This document shows, in pieces, positions 7,118-16,232 of a DNA stretch of 20,162 bases; within the stretch, counting starts at the first letter, position 1; each line of letters starts with the position of its first letter. Below the pieces are notes generated by a model. It saw only the letters and a program-made list of their open reading frames with translations. It did no database searches and had not been told where the DNA came from. This stretch comes from Candidatus Zipacnadia bacterium (lineage in GTDB: Bacteria; Armatimonadota; Zipacnadia; Zipacnadales; Zipacnadaceae): assembly GCA_029821455.1 (NCBI GenBank), contig JALGTI010000049.1, positions 1-20,162 of the forward strand, written 5' to 3'. A program made the position numbers and the translations under genes.

Positions 7118-9890
7118 ACTTGTAAGCCCGGATCTTGCCGTCGCTGCACGGGAGGACGATTTCACAGAGGCCATCCCCGTCAACATCAGCGACCAGAGGA
7201 GACCCAGCGGCGGGTGCCTGGACCTCCCACAGTACCTTACCATGGCTTTGGTCAATGGCCTTGTAGGCTGCCAGGCCAGCCAGGAACTCCGGAAGCCCAT
7301 CGCCGTCAACGTCGGCCGTCACGACATCGGTGGTCTGCTTGATGCCCTCCAGTTCCCACTTCAGCGTGCCTGTGGCAGCATCGTAGCAGCGGAAGAAGCC
7401 GCCGTCGTGGATGACTCCGAATTCCAGTTTACCGTCCCCATCAACATCGGCAATGCCAGGGTTGCGGCGAGCCATCTCTGCTTTTCCGGGGTCAAATGTC
7501 CAAATGAGCTCGCGGTCAAGTGTCCATGCCCCCCATTGCCCCCAGCTAGCTGCCAGCAAGATTTCCAATTCGCCATCTCCATCGAGGTCAACAGGTATCT
7601 GGGTCCCGTAGGCTGTCCAATGTTCGCTTTTGCCCGGTTCCTGCTCCCAGATACGGTTGGCAATGACCGGCTCGTGAATGAAGCTGCCGTCCTTGCCGCT
7701 GAGCACTATGCACAGGTCCAAGGCGGTGAATAGCACGTCATCGCACCCGTCGCCGTTGATGTCAGCCACAGTCGCTGGCTGGTGATAGGGCCCCAGGAGG
7801 TGATGCCATATCCTCTCGTCGGAGCCATCATTGCACCACAGGACACTACCATCCCGGCCGTCCAGAGCAAAACTCTGCGTATCTGCGTATACGCTATTCG
7901 TTCCGACATGGTGCTTGGGCCGCATCCGGGCAGCTGCATAGACGTCGAGATGACCGTCGCCGTTGAAGTCGCCAAAGATGGCGCGCCACACTGGTATCTC
8001 CGTCTCCCATATCGTCTGACCCCGGCAGTCCAGCAACCTCGCGCCTTGCTTGGCGCGCCCCATCTTGCATGTGACCAGGATCTCCTGCTCGCCGTCGCCG
8101 TTAAGGTCGGCGATCAAGGGCATTGCCAACCCGCCGGGCACTGGGACTGCCGCACCATCTGCTTGCCACAGCAACCGGGGTGCCTGGTCACTGCCGACGG
8201 ACGGCCGCAGTGCGACCACTTTGCCCCGGGATGTGCCGACCAGCATTTCGTTGGCGCCATCACCGTCAATGTCCGCTACCGAGGCACCGGATATGAAGGG
8301 ACCGCTGCAAGGCCATGAAGCGGCAATGTGGCCCTGTGGATCCATCACGAGCATCTGGCCGTCGTTGGTGGTCGCAATCAGAGACTGCTCAGAGGCGGCG
8401 AGGACACTCAAGCCAGACGCGTTGTCCAGCGGCAGTTCAATGACGTCAAACGCCGCGTTCGGCCCCGCACTCAAGAAAAGCAGCTTGTCGGCCCGGCCAT
8501 CGCCGCTGGTATCCTGGACCGCAACCCACACCCGCTTGGTGTCGCTCTGAACGCCCACCGGCCTTTGCTCAACAACGTAGACGCCGGCAGGATCGCTAGG
8601 CGAGATAGCAGCCTTGGAGTATGCCAATCGGCAGTTCTCCACTCGCAGCCGTTCGAGCCATTGATCCTGCCGTAGGCTGCCGATGACCAGTGCATCGCCT
8701 TGGCGGGCGATGATCTCGGGCACGTCGTCCCCGTCGAGGTCAACCACCATCTCCGCCTCCACATCCGGAAGCGACAGCTTTTCAACTCCACTCATTCCGT
8801 CGTACACCTTCAACTCCCAACGCTCCTTGCCCAGCGTTGCCACGATCTCTTTCTGGCCATCGCCGTCCACGTCCGCAATGGGCGAAGTCGGTACCTTGAA
8901 CAGGTAGTCTTCCGTTGGGTAGTTGGTGCCGAAGTACCGCTGCCACAGGAGCGGGCCATCGGCGTATGATGCGAGTTCCGTGCGCGGCACATCTGGGGCT
9001 GGCCAAGGGTTCTCACGGTCCGAGTGTTCTCCGGGGCTTCCCCGCCACAGCGCAATGACATCAATGTGCTGGGCGATGGATGTGGCCAGAACGACATACT
9101 CTGACCTGCCGTCGCCGTCCATGTCGGTGATTGTCAGCGGACCGTAGTTGCGCAGGCCGGATACTCCCGGGGCGTTTTCCCAGTACAAGCGCATCAGCTC
9201 GCTTCCGTCCCTGGCGTCCATGGCACTGAAGCCACCCCAGGTGGGCGAGATCAGACACATAGTGTTCTCGTCAAAGCGCCCCACCGTCAACCCGGAGTGT
9301 TCCCAGGTATCGAAATCTCGCCCCCACACGAGTTCGGCCTTGTCGCAACCCTCAGCAAAGCTCCACACCTGGGCGTGCTTGGTCATAGTTGCATAATCGT
9401 GTGACAGCACTGCGACCTGTAGCCCCTTGACATCTGGCAGCAACTTGGCGCAACAGATGCCGCTGACTCCTGGTGGTCCGGTGCGTGTCCATAGCACCTG
9501 CCCGTCGTGGCCGCTGACGATCCTGGGGCCGCTGGTGAGAAGCTCCGTGCGCCCGTCACCATCTATGTCCGCGATGGCCAGTGCCTGCCCACATGATGAG
9601 CGCCATTTCTCCTCCCCCGACAGACTGACACACACCAGTGGCCAGCCACGATACAGCACCTCATCTTCGCCATCGTCGTCCACGTCAGCACACATCGCAG
9701 CCACGTACGGGAGCGGGCCTAGATCGTAGGACCAGACTTCCTTGGGCGCCTCAGGCATGTTGCAGGGCAGCTCGGCCTGGGCCAGGTGCCTGTTGTCGTG
9801 CCCCGGCAGCGGCCATTCGCCTCTGGCTAGCTCAGGCGGGGCGAGTGACACAATCGTGAGCAATGCAATCACGTAGAGTGTGTAGTCCAT
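7116..9890 (-). CDS. Secreted FG-GAP/VCBS repeat protein
   Basis: 924 aa from ATG 9890, preceded by GGGAGG (9906-9901); a further upstream in-frame Met at 9962 lacks a ribosome site and a signal peptide. Residues 1-22 (MDYTLYVIALLTIVSLAPPE, then LARG) form a Sec signal peptide, so the product is exported. The rest is a beta-propeller/integrin-like chain with 14 calcium loops of the D-x-D/N-G-D-G-x-x-E type (for example DVDGDGQKEIV, DLNGDGEQEIL, DVDGDGLPEFL). These are alternated with PQQ-like blade strands such as GSVLWCNDGS. The family binds calcium and often carbohydrates or surfaces; no catalytic domain is visible. It stands alone on this strand, and its stop overlaps the methyltransferase fragment boundary. 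Confidence 0.9.
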   Translation of the reverse strand: MDYTLYVIALLTIVSLAPPELARGEWPLPGHDNRHLAQAELPCNMPEAPKEVWSYDLGPLPYVAAMCADVDDDGEDEVLYRGWPLVCVSLSGEEKWRSSCGQALAIADIDGDGRTELLTSGPRIVSGHDGQVLWTRTGPPGVSGICCAKLLPDVKGLQVAVLSHDYATMTKHAQVWSFAEGCDKAELVWGRDFDTWEHSGLTVGRFDENTMCLISPTWGGFSAMDARDGSELMRLYWENAPGVSGLRNYGPLTITDMDGDGRSEYVVLATSIAQHIDVIALWRGSPGEHSDRENPWPAPDVPRTELASYADGPLLWQRYFGTNYPTEDYLFKVPTSPIADVDGDGQKEIVATLGKERWELKVYDGMSGVEKLSLPDVEAEMVVDLDGDDVPEIIARQGDALVIGSLRQDQWLERLRVENCRLAYSKAAISPSDPAGVYVVEQRPVGVQSDTKRVWVAVQDTSGDGRADKLLFLSAGPNAAFDVIELPLDNASGLSVLAASEQSLIATTNDGQMLVMDPQGHIAASWPCSGPFISGASVADIDGDGANEMLVGTSRGKVVALRPSVGSDQAPRLLWQADGAAVPVPGGLAMPLIADLNGDGEQEILVTCKMGRAKQGARLLDCRGQTIWETEIPVWRAIFGDFNGDGHLDVYAAARMRPKHHVGTNSVYADTQSFALDGRDGSVLWCNDGSDERIWHHLLGPYHQPATVADINGDGCDDVLFTALDLCIVLSGKDGSFIHEPVIANRIWEQEPGKSEHWTAYGTQIPVDLDGDGELEILLAASWGQWGAWTLDRELIWTFDPGKAEMARRNPGIADVDGDGKLEFGVIHDGGFFRCYDAATGTLKWELEGIKQTTDVVTADVDGDGLPEFLAGLAAYKAIDQSHGKVLWEVQAPAAGSPLVADVDGDGLCEIVLPCSDGKIRAYK

Positions 9891-10247
9891 GGGTGTCGTG
9901 CCTCCCTGGTGACATTGTACATCGGCCCACCCCAGAATGATGAGCCTCTGCAAACTGGTCAAACCCGCATCTTCGCTTCAACATTGTTAAATTTCTATTC
10001 GGAATCCATTTCTCCTCCTCTGAATTGCCGCCCTCTCTTCAGACATAGAGGTGCCGCTGATGGGAGGGGAATAAGAAGCCGAAGCCCGGGGCAACGATGT
10101 TAGCTAAGGAGAAGGTAGCCGGGGCCAGGGACGCGAAGATCTCCAGGGCCGCCAATCAACGAGGAGACGGTTCCAGCGGGCTTGTGGTGGCCGGCGTTGT
10201 GCCCGGCCGTTCTTGTCGCCTGCTGCTCACACGGAGGGGGTTGCAGT
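9891..10247. promoter_or_regulatory. Divergent intergenic region between FG-GAP and radical SAM genes
   Basis: This 357-base spacer must hold promoters for both flanking genes. On the minus strand a TTGACC (about 9963-9958) with a weak CATTCT 17 bases on could serve the FG-GAP gene; support is poor. An AT-rich patch lies at 9985-10015. The only coding candidate is a small + strand ORF at 10097-10255. No strong terminator or operator was seen. Confidence 0.3.
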
Positions 10248-10255
10248 CTGTTTAA
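10097..10255 (+). CDS. Possible small basic ORF upstream of radical SAM gene
   Basis: ATG 10097 opens a 52-codon frame beginning MLAKEKVAGARDAKISRAAN and ending GLQSV. Its TAA (10253-10255) overlaps the proposed radical SAM start at 10248 by 8 bases, an arrangement compatible with coupled translation. It is basic, has one cysteine and has no good ribosome site. Because SPASM radical SAM enzymes often modify a neighbouring peptide, it deserves mention. Chance openness in GC-rich DNA is the likelier explanation. Confidence 0.15.
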   Translation: MLAKEKVAGARDAKISRAANQRGDGSSGLVVAGVVPGRSCRLLLTRRGLQSV

Positions 10256-11687
10256 CTCGTTCGCAGATGAACATGCCAAACTGCTTGAAGCCGTCTTCCG
10301 ACAGCCGGACTGGCGCGAGGTCGTCAAGCAGGGAGTCGTTGAGGCGGCGCGGCGCCAGATGATCGTCCCGCCGAGCAGTGCGAACGTCTTCAGCCTCCCC
10401 GTCCAGCAACTCAAGGCCATAAACGAACAGAGGGTCCGTCACATGATCGCGGCTGGCGAGCGCGATGAACAGCGTTTGCTCGCGGCCCTGGGGACGTGGC
10501 CCTCTGAGTGGCCCGCTCAACTCCCTGTTCGCCTCTCCTTCCTGGGCCTCAATCTCAGCTTTGCCTGCGACATGCAGCCCCACTGCATCTATTGCAACCA
10601 GCAGCCCGTAGATGAACGGATGAAGCTTGACGACTGGAAGGCGCTAGTCCTCAGCGTCATCCCGTCCGAAGAGGAAGGCCCATACATCTTCATCACCGGC
10701 GGCGAGCCGCTGCTGTTCGGAGAAGGCCTATGGGGAGCGGACGGGCTGATCAGGAGCGCGACTGAAGCAGGCGCAGCCTTCAACGTGAACACCAATGCGC
10801 TTGCCCTCACGCCTCGCGCTGCACTTGGGCTGGTGCGGACAGGCTTAAGCCGTGTTCACATTTCGCTGGATACACATCGCCCCGAAGTGCAGAACGCCAT
10901 CCATCGGCGCCAGGGACGTTGGGCGCAGGTGGTTCGCGGGATACATAACATCCAGATCGCCAAGGCGCTCCTGGCTGTGGAACATCCGGTGATCCACATC
11001 AATTGCGTCCTCACCCGCATGAACGCCGAGGACTTCCCGGGTTTCTTGCGCTTTGTGCTGGGCATGAAGCCGCTCGTTAAGGGCGCCATCAGCCCCGACT
11101 TTGATCTGCACGTCATCCCTGTTGGTGGCGAGCGGAACCAGCGCTTCCGGCTCACCGCCGAGGGGTATCAGAAGTTCTTCACGGAAATCTGGGAAGCGGC
11201 AAATGCAGTGTGGCAGGAGTATCAGATCGCGCGCCGCATCCCGGAGGACGAGCGCGGGCCGCTCCATGCGAAGATGCCCTTCCTCAGCCCCTACCATCGC
11301 GTCCAGCAGCGCGGTGACCTGAACGAGTGGGCAGACCGCGCAGCCAGGGGCTTGCCGGCATCCCTCTCCCTCACCCAGCGCTGCTATGTGGCGCCTACGC
11401 AGGGGTTCATTCTGCCTGATGGTGCGCAGTATTGGTGTGGCGGTCACGCCACCTCTCGCCCAGAGCCGGTAGGAAACGTGTTGGAACGTGGCATTCAGGA
11501 GAACATCCGTCGCGGGCTATCTCAAATGGCCTGCTTGCCAGGAGCTCACTGCTACAGTTGCGCCGGCGCGACACAAGCTATCAACCAGGCGGTGGAAGCC
11601 TCCCTTGGCCAGGCGGTAGCCGAATGGCTCAACCCCGAAGCAGCTGCGACTACACCCCGAGACCAGAGCGAGCCGGTGTTCGAGTAG
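10248..11687 (+). CDS. Radical SAM enzyme with SPASM-like C-terminal cysteines
   Basis: About 479 aa. The start is uncertain: no ATG precedes residue 38, so I take CTG 10248, seven bases after GGAGGGGG (10233-10240). TTG 10182 and ATG 10359 are alternatives. The core begins with NLSFACDMQPHCIYCNQQ, where C107, C113 and C116 form a CX5CX2C cluster motif instead of the usual CX3CX2C. GGEPL (about 151-155) is the SAM-amino-binding motif, and SRVHISLDTH fits the barrel. The C-terminal part has RCYV, WCGG, MACL and HCYSC cysteines, as in SPASM/twitch auxiliary iron-sulfur clusters. Such enzymes modify peptides or proteins by radical chemistry. The substrate is unknown. It ends 22 bases from the convergent membrane gene. 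Confidence 0.85.
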   Translation: MFNSFADEHAKLLEAVFRQPDWREVVKQGVVEAARRQMIVPPSSANVFSLPVQQLKAINEQRVRHMIAAGERDEQRLLAALGTWPSEWPAQLPVRLSFLGLNLSFACDMQPHCIYCNQQPVDERMKLDDWKALVLSVIPSEEEGPYIFITGGEPLLFGEGLWGADGLIRSATEAGAAFNVNTNALALTPRAALGLVRTGLSRVHISLDTHRPEVQNAIHRRQGRWAQVVRGIHNIQIAKALLAVEHPVIHINCVLTRMNAEDFPGFLRFVLGMKPLVKGAISPDFDLHVIPVGGERNQRFRLTAEGYQKFFTEIWEAANAVWQEYQIARRIPEDERGPLHAKMPFLSPYHRVQQRGDLNEWADRAARGLPASLSLTQRCYVAPTQGFILPDGAQYWCGGHATSRPEPVGNVLERGIQENIRRGLSQMACLPGAHCYSCAGATQAINQAVEASLGQAVAEWLNPEAAATTPRDQSEPVFE

Positions 11688-11709
11688 AGCAGATGGTCCA
11701 TGGACGCCA

Positions 11710-13716
11710 CTAGATCCAGAACACCTTGTTGCCGGTCGTTCCGGTGATCTGGTCTACGACGAGCCACAGGGCGTTAATGGTGAACTGACCACATATCAGC
11801 CCCAAGAAGGCGGGGCGCAGGAACGTGTACAGCCTGTTACCGCCGTAGCGCAGGATCAAGCTCTTGGTTAGCCATGACAGGAAGCACGTGAACCAGATAG
11901 AATCCATCATCCAGACGCTGCCGATGGCAAAGCCCACCGGATGGAAGGGCCAACTCGGATAGCGGAAGCGCATCAGGGCCAGCGCCTGATAGGCTAAGGC
12001 TCCCGCTGCGGCCAAGCCGAGGCCGTACCAGGCCGGCCCCTTGGGGTTGTTCGCTTTCTCGGCCAGGTACTCGTAAGTGAAGTTTACGCCGTGGTTGAAG
12101 TACCAGGCGTTCATGGTCACGCCGCCCTGGGTGTATGCCCGGTGCAACGTCAGCCAAAAGGACGAGGCAAAGGCCACCACGATAGCGATGAGATAGGCCC
12201 ACAGCATCAAGTGGCGCTTGGAGTGGACAACGTCCGCCGCCTTCAGGCTGTTGGCCACCGAACACATAACGAAATTGCGGTTGTCGGTGCACCAAACATG
12301 AGCCAGCCCCGCCGCTATCACCCCGCTTGGACCCATATTGGCCGAACCCAGCCACGAGATCACCATGTTCGGCGCATCCTTGGGACTGGTAGCCGCTGCG
12401 AAGCCACACTCGGCTACCACCCGCGTTATCCCGACGAAGAAGATGAATGCCAATGCCAACATCAGAACGGCTGCTACAACGGACAGACCCGATTGCACCA
12501 ACCACCACCCCATGAACATCAATCCCACAACGATTGTCCAAAACGCGGCCCGAAATGACATAATCTCGCCCGCTCCTGCCTCTACAGGACCATCAGCCCG
12601 GCCACGTACGGCTTCCCACACATGTCTCAGATGGCCACGACCAACCCACAGGCTGGCGATGACCAGCGCCACGAAGGCTCCTGTTCCTAGGTGGATGAAG
12701 TACGGTTCCTTGCTGCCGCCAGCTACACCCATTACCTCGGCTCCCTTTATGCCGAGGATGCCTAGGATTCCCCCTACAGTGAAATAGAGTCTGTTGAAGA
12801 ACCATAGGCTCAGGGTGGCCTCTCTGGTCACCATGTAGAAGAAGCCCAGCAGCGCCCAACTCAGCTCAAACTGCAACGATACTTGCTGGCGAAACACGGA
12901 CAGCCCGAAGCTTTGGTTAAGCGTAGGCACGCCGGGGAAGTAGAAGTGCAGGCCTTTCAACACCCCGAAAACGACCGGCAATGCCATCCCAAGCCAGAAG
13001 ACTTTGTTGGCCAGGATTGCGGCAAATCCCCCACTGCCTGCACCCGCGAGTTCCAGCGGCAACTGGGTCAATGAGTAGGTTAGGCGTTCGTTCTCAACCC
13101 ATTGGCGCCGGATGATCACCATCATCGCTATCATAACAAGGTACAGGGCCAGCACTAGTGGGGCCCAAGCCGCGACCATCGGCAACCAAGCCATCCACGG
13201 GATGGCTCTGCCGTACGGCAACCCCTCGTACAGATACCTGATCACGGGTGCGCCCACAGCGGAGCCAGTCGGTCCGGCCCATTGGGGATAATCCGCCAGC
13301 AGAACCGAGGCCCATCTGTTCTCGGGGCTGGCGTAGTAAAACGGACCCGTGGGCAGGGGGATCAAATAGGCTATCAGGCCCTGGGTGCAGATGGCGGAGG
13401 CAATGATCATCATCGAGTAGACTGTGATGATCTCCGCTGCGGTAAGGCGAAAGCGCGAGCGCATCTTCCAAAGTACTGTCTGCACCAGTGCGGCCAGCGC
13501 AAACAACAGGAAAATGGCTCCGGGGGTACTGAAGTCCAGCGTCATGTACGAGCCACGGAGTGCGTGGTCTACCCACGGCCCGCCCAGTCCAATGGCCAAC
13601 GCACCCAGCCCCCCAAGCACCAAGGAGCGCCGGCTGATGGTCCCCTCCCCCGCCACGGGCGGCGGCATGAGTGATTTCTCGACTTGATGGGTGTGTCTTA
13701 CGGTTTCACTCCTCAT
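11710..13716 (-). CDS. DUF6785/DUF6784 polytopic membrane protein
   Basis: 668 aa from ATG 13716, preceded by AAAGGACG about 8 bases upstream. Many hydrophobic segments, at least a dozen, cover the protein (for example LVLGGLGALAIGLGG near residue 32, AIFLLFALAALVQTVLW near 66, FWTIVVGLMFMGWWLV in the middle). The N-terminal two thirds (LTAAEIITVYSMMIIASAI; WVENERLTYSLTQLPLEL) and the last part (WPFHPVGFAIGSVWMMDSIW; ILRYGGNRLY; TGTTGNKVFWI) match the paired DUF6785 and DUF6784 domains. They are common in Planctomycetota/Armatimonadota-type genomes and resemble oligopeptide-transporter-like permeases. Function is unknown; substrate uptake is a guess. It is divergent from the beta-helix gene. 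Confidence 0.85.
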   Translation of the reverse strand: MRSETVRHTHQVEKSLMPPPVAGEGTISRRSLVLGGLGALAIGLGGPWVDHALRGSYMTLDFSTPGAIFLLFALAALVQTVLWKMRSRFRLTAAEIITVYSMMIIASAICTQGLIAYLIPLPTGPFYYASPENRWASVLLADYPQWAGPTGSAVGAPVIRYLYEGLPYGRAIPWMAWLPMVAAWAPLVLALYLVMIAMMVIIRRQWVENERLTYSLTQLPLELAGAGSGGFAAILANKVFWLGMALPVVFGVLKGLHFYFPGVPTLNQSFGLSVFRQQVSLQFELSWALLGFFYMVTREATLSLWFFNRLYFTVGGILGILGIKGAEVMGVAGGSKEPYFIHLGTGAFVALVIASLWVGRGHLRHVWEAVRGRADGPVEAGAGEIMSFRAAFWTIVVGLMFMGWWLVQSGLSVVAAVLMLALAFIFFVGITRVVAECGFAAATSPKDAPNMVISWLGSANMGPSGVIAAGLAHVWCTDNRNFVMCSVANSLKAADVVHSKRHLMLWAYLIAIVVAFASSFWLTLHRAYTQGGVTMNAWYFNHGVNFTYEYLAEKANNPKGPAWYGLGLAAAGALAYQALALMRFRYPSWPFHPVGFAIGSVWMMDSIWFTCFLSWLTKSLILRYGGNRLYTFLRPAFLGLICGQFTINALWLVVDQITGTTGNKVFWI

Positions 13717-14008
13717 CCCAGCACGTCCTTTTCGAGTAATCGCACGTGCGGAACGCGCACTTGCGCCCTGGTCAGGCTACCCTCGTTGAAAAGGTGCGGA
13801 TCGGCTGCAGAATCTGGGCAAATGCTCGTCGGGCAGGGCTCCTCCCGGCACTTGTGCGAATGGCGACATCCGGGACATTATTCGCCACGAATTGTGAACG
13901 ACCTTGGCCTGCTTGGAATCGGTACCGGCGATCGCGTTTCTAGATGCGAGGCGACGTGCCGCTGGGACGCTTGTAGGTGCCGAAGCGCTCGTGGGCGAAT
14001 AGAATCAG

Positions 14009-14038
14009 TTGGCAGATATCGAGTGCGACAGTTATGAC
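14009..14038 (+). promoter_or_regulatory. Candidate sigma70-type promoter for the beta-helix gene
   Basis: TTGGCA (14009-14014, five of six matches to TTGACA) is followed after 18 bases by TATGAC (14033-14038, four of six matches to TATAAT). Transcription would begin near 14045, about 60 bases before the start codon, and just ahead of the palindrome at 14060. Judged by eye only. Confidence 0.3.
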
Positions 14039-14059
14039 TCATCCATATAGGACGTGAGA

Positions 14060-14078
14060 AGTATGTGCTGTACATACT
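14060..14078. promoter_or_regulatory. 19-bp palindrome, candidate operator
   Basis: AGTATGT, five bases, ACATACT: a perfect 7+7 inverted repeat lying about 30 bases upstream of the beta-helix start codon and just downstream of the candidate promoter. Size and position suit a dimeric repressor (GntR, TetR or LacI type). No run of T follows, so it is not a terminator. Confidence 0.4.
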
Positions 14079-14107
14079 GTCGCTTCCGCCTAACAATAAG
14101 GATAATC

Positions 14108-16033
14108 ATGCGGAAAATCATTAGTAATGTTGTTGCTGTGGCTTGCGTGGTTCTGCTGCTGGCTCTCGCAGCTTCATGCCACGGAGCTACCTACTACGTC
14201 GCCAATGATGGGGCCGATGACAATGACGGTACCTCGCCGGTATCCGCCTGGCGCACGATCTCGCGTGTGAATCGCGGGCCGCTCGAGCCAGGAGACAGGG
14301 TTCTGCTGAAGCGTGGGGACGCGTGGCGAGAGCAGCTTGTGCCCCACAGTGGCAGCGCGGACGGCCACATCACCTATGGCGCCTATGGCGAGGGCCCGAA
14401 ACCGTTGTTGCTGGGCTCTATTGCGAAGAACGATCCCGCTGATTGGGTCGACAAGGGGGACAGCATCTGGTCCATAAGGGAACCCGACGACGCACCGGGC
14501 GAGCCGGTCATCTCGCCACAGGATGATCCCGCCTGGAGCCTGTGGTGTGAGCCGGCAGCCACGGCCTTCGGAATCCGCGATACTGAGGTGGTCGACTCAC
14601 TCCCGGCGAGCTATCGCGTCGAGTGCACGAAGTCCGGGGAGAGCCGCGCGGACATCCAGCTCTACCTGAGCCCGTTGAGCGTCCGGGAGGGCAAGCTATA
14701 CCGGCTGACGTTCCGCGCCAGGTGCAGTGAGCCATTCTCCATGCACCTACCCTGCCTGATGCGGTCCGGACCTCCGTACACGGCGTACGCCTCTCCGCAT
14801 GTGGTGGCAAGGCCGGTGAGCGCCGACTGGCAGACGTACGAGCACTACTACATGGCTCGGGTTACGGCAGACGATGCTCGTCTGACTCTGTACCTCGGGG
14901 CCATGCTCCCCGATGGTGCGGCTCTGCATATCGACAGCCTCTCGCTCGAGGAGCTTGACTGGGAAAGCTCGCTGCCGGCTGATGTCGGCAACATCATCTT
15001 CGATGAGGGGGCATCCTGTGGCGTCAAGAAATGGAGCGAGGAGGACCTCAGGGAGCAAGGAGACTACTGGTTCGACGCGGCCCGATACGTGGTGAAGGTC
15101 TACTCCGCCGTAAATCCCGCCGAGCAGTACTCCTCGATCGAGTTGGCGATCCGCGACCACATCATCAACCAGAGTGGCAAGTCGTACGTGATCTACGAGA
15201 ATCTGGCCTGCATGTACGGGGGCGCCCACGGGATCGGCGGCTCGGCGACCCATCACATCATCGTGCGAGATTGCGACTTCGGGTTCATCGGCGGAGGCGA
15301 CCAGTATGGCGGCGACCAGACCGTGCGCTACGGGAACGGCATCGAGTTCTGGGGTAACGCCCATGACTGTCTCGTCGAACGCTGTCGCCTCTGGGAGATC
15401 TACGATGCCGCCCTCACCAACCAGAGCAACGGCCCCAGTACGGTGGAGCGCAACATCACGTACTGCAACAACATCATCTGGAACTGCGAGTACTCGTTTG
15501 AGTACTGGAATCGCGGGACACAGTCTCTCACCCAGAACGTCCGGTTCGAGCACAACACGTGTATCAACGCGGGGCACGGCTGGGGTCACACACAGCGCCC
15601 CGACGCGTCGGGGCGGCACCTGTGCTTCTACATAGCAGACGCGCAACTGCGGGGGATATACATCCGCAACAACATCTTCTATGAGGCGAAGAACAACGCG
15701 TTTTGCGCGCCGGGCTGGACGCCCGAGCAGATCGACGCTCTGGTCATGGACCACAACCTCTGGTACCAGGCCGAAGGGGTGATGATAAACCTCAAGGACG
15801 CGCCCTACACGATGGCGGAGTTCCCCAGGTATCAGGAGGAGCGCGGCAAGGAGCCCCACTCCATCGTCGCGATCCCCGGCCTGGTGGGTCCCGAGGACCT
15901 GGACCTCCGCCTCAGTCCCGACTCTCCATGCATTGATGCCGGCATGGACGTCGGCACCGACTCGGACTTCGATGGCAATCTGCGACCGCAAGGCGGCGCA
16001 CCGGACATCGGGGCCTACGAACGGAGCATGTGA
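14108..16033 (+). CDS. Secreted right-handed beta-helix protein with CBM-like domain
   Basis: 641 aa from ATG 14108, chosen because AAGGAT (14098-14103) precedes it and because it gives a clean signal peptide (MRKIISNVVAVACVVLLLAL). The upstream in-frame start at 14054 would destroy that. The cleavage region AASCHGA could be a weak lipobox. YYVANDGADDNDGTSP (from about residue 28) is the usual opening of secreted parallel beta-helix proteins. Residues about 130-290 look like a carbohydrate-binding beta-sandwich (LYRLTFRARCSEPFSMHLP; DWQTYEHYY). Residues about 340-570 hold the helix rungs (N-rich ICNNIIWN-like turns). The end, DGNLRPQGGAPDIGAYE, is typical of the family. Likely a polysaccharide lyase or glycan-binding protein; catalytic residues were not identified. 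Confidence 0.87.
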   Translation: MRKIISNVVAVACVVLLLALAASCHGATYYVANDGADDNDGTSPVSAWRTISRVNRGPLEPGDRVLLKRGDAWREQLVPHSGSADGHITYGAYGEGPKPLLLGSIAKNDPADWVDKGDSIWSIREPDDAPGEPVISPQDDPAWSLWCEPAATAFGIRDTEVVDSLPASYRVECTKSGESRADIQLYLSPLSVREGKLYRLTFRARCSEPFSMHLPCLMRSGPPYTAYASPHVVARPVSADWQTYEHYYMARVTADDARLTLYLGAMLPDGAALHIDSLSLEELDWESSLPADVGNIIFDEGASCGVKKWSEEDLREQGDYWFDAARYVVKVYSAVNPAEQYSSIELAIRDHIINQSGKSYVIYENLACMYGGAHGIGGSATHHIIVRDCDFGFIGGGDQYGGDQTVRYGNGIEFWGNAHDCLVERCRLWEIYDAALTNQSNGPSTVERNITYCNNIIWNCEYSFEYWNRGTQSLTQNVRFEHNTCINAGHGWGHTQRPDASGRHLCFYIADAQLRGIYIRNNIFYEAKNNAFCAPGWTPEQIDALVMDHNLWYQAEGVMINLKDAPYTMAEFPRYQEERGKEPHSIVAIPGLVGPEDLDLRLSPDSPCIDAGMDVGTDSDFDGNLRPQGGAPDIGAYERSM

Positions 16034-16232
16034 TACGTGTCAGAATAGCCTTAGCGAACTCCGCCCCACTGGCGTCGTCCAAGAGCGCAACATCACTTCT
16101 CAGACCAACCTCAGGCCCCGATCCCCCCTGGCGGCGGCCTTCACTCATGTATCTGGGGTAAAATGGAGAAAAGCAGCAAACACGACCCATCGGATCGGTT
16201 GCCTGCCGGCCGGATCGATTATTGTTCGTGAC
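16034..16232. other. Intergenic spacer, nothing identified
   Basis: Between the beta-helix stop and the next possible start. No RNA gene, repeat or convincing terminator was seen. Confidence 0.4.

Larger units (their letters stand above)
13717..14107. promoter_or_regulatory. Divergent intergenic region between membrane protein and beta-helix genes
   Basis: A 391-base spacer with no convincing gene. Its right end carries a candidate promoter and a palindrome, listed separately. Open frames across 13684-14037 have poor composition and overlap the membrane gene start. The left half shows nothing I can interpret. Confidence 0.4.

Noticed and set aside
10845..11447. Minus-strand open frame opposite the radical SAM gene
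   Set aside because: Shadow frame; the plus strand carries the cluster and GGEPL motifs.
14747..15991. Long minus-strand open frame (414 codons) opposite the beta-helix gene
   Set aside because: The plus strand has a signal peptide, ribosome site and recognisable family motifs; the antisense frame is a valine/arginine-rich GC shadow.
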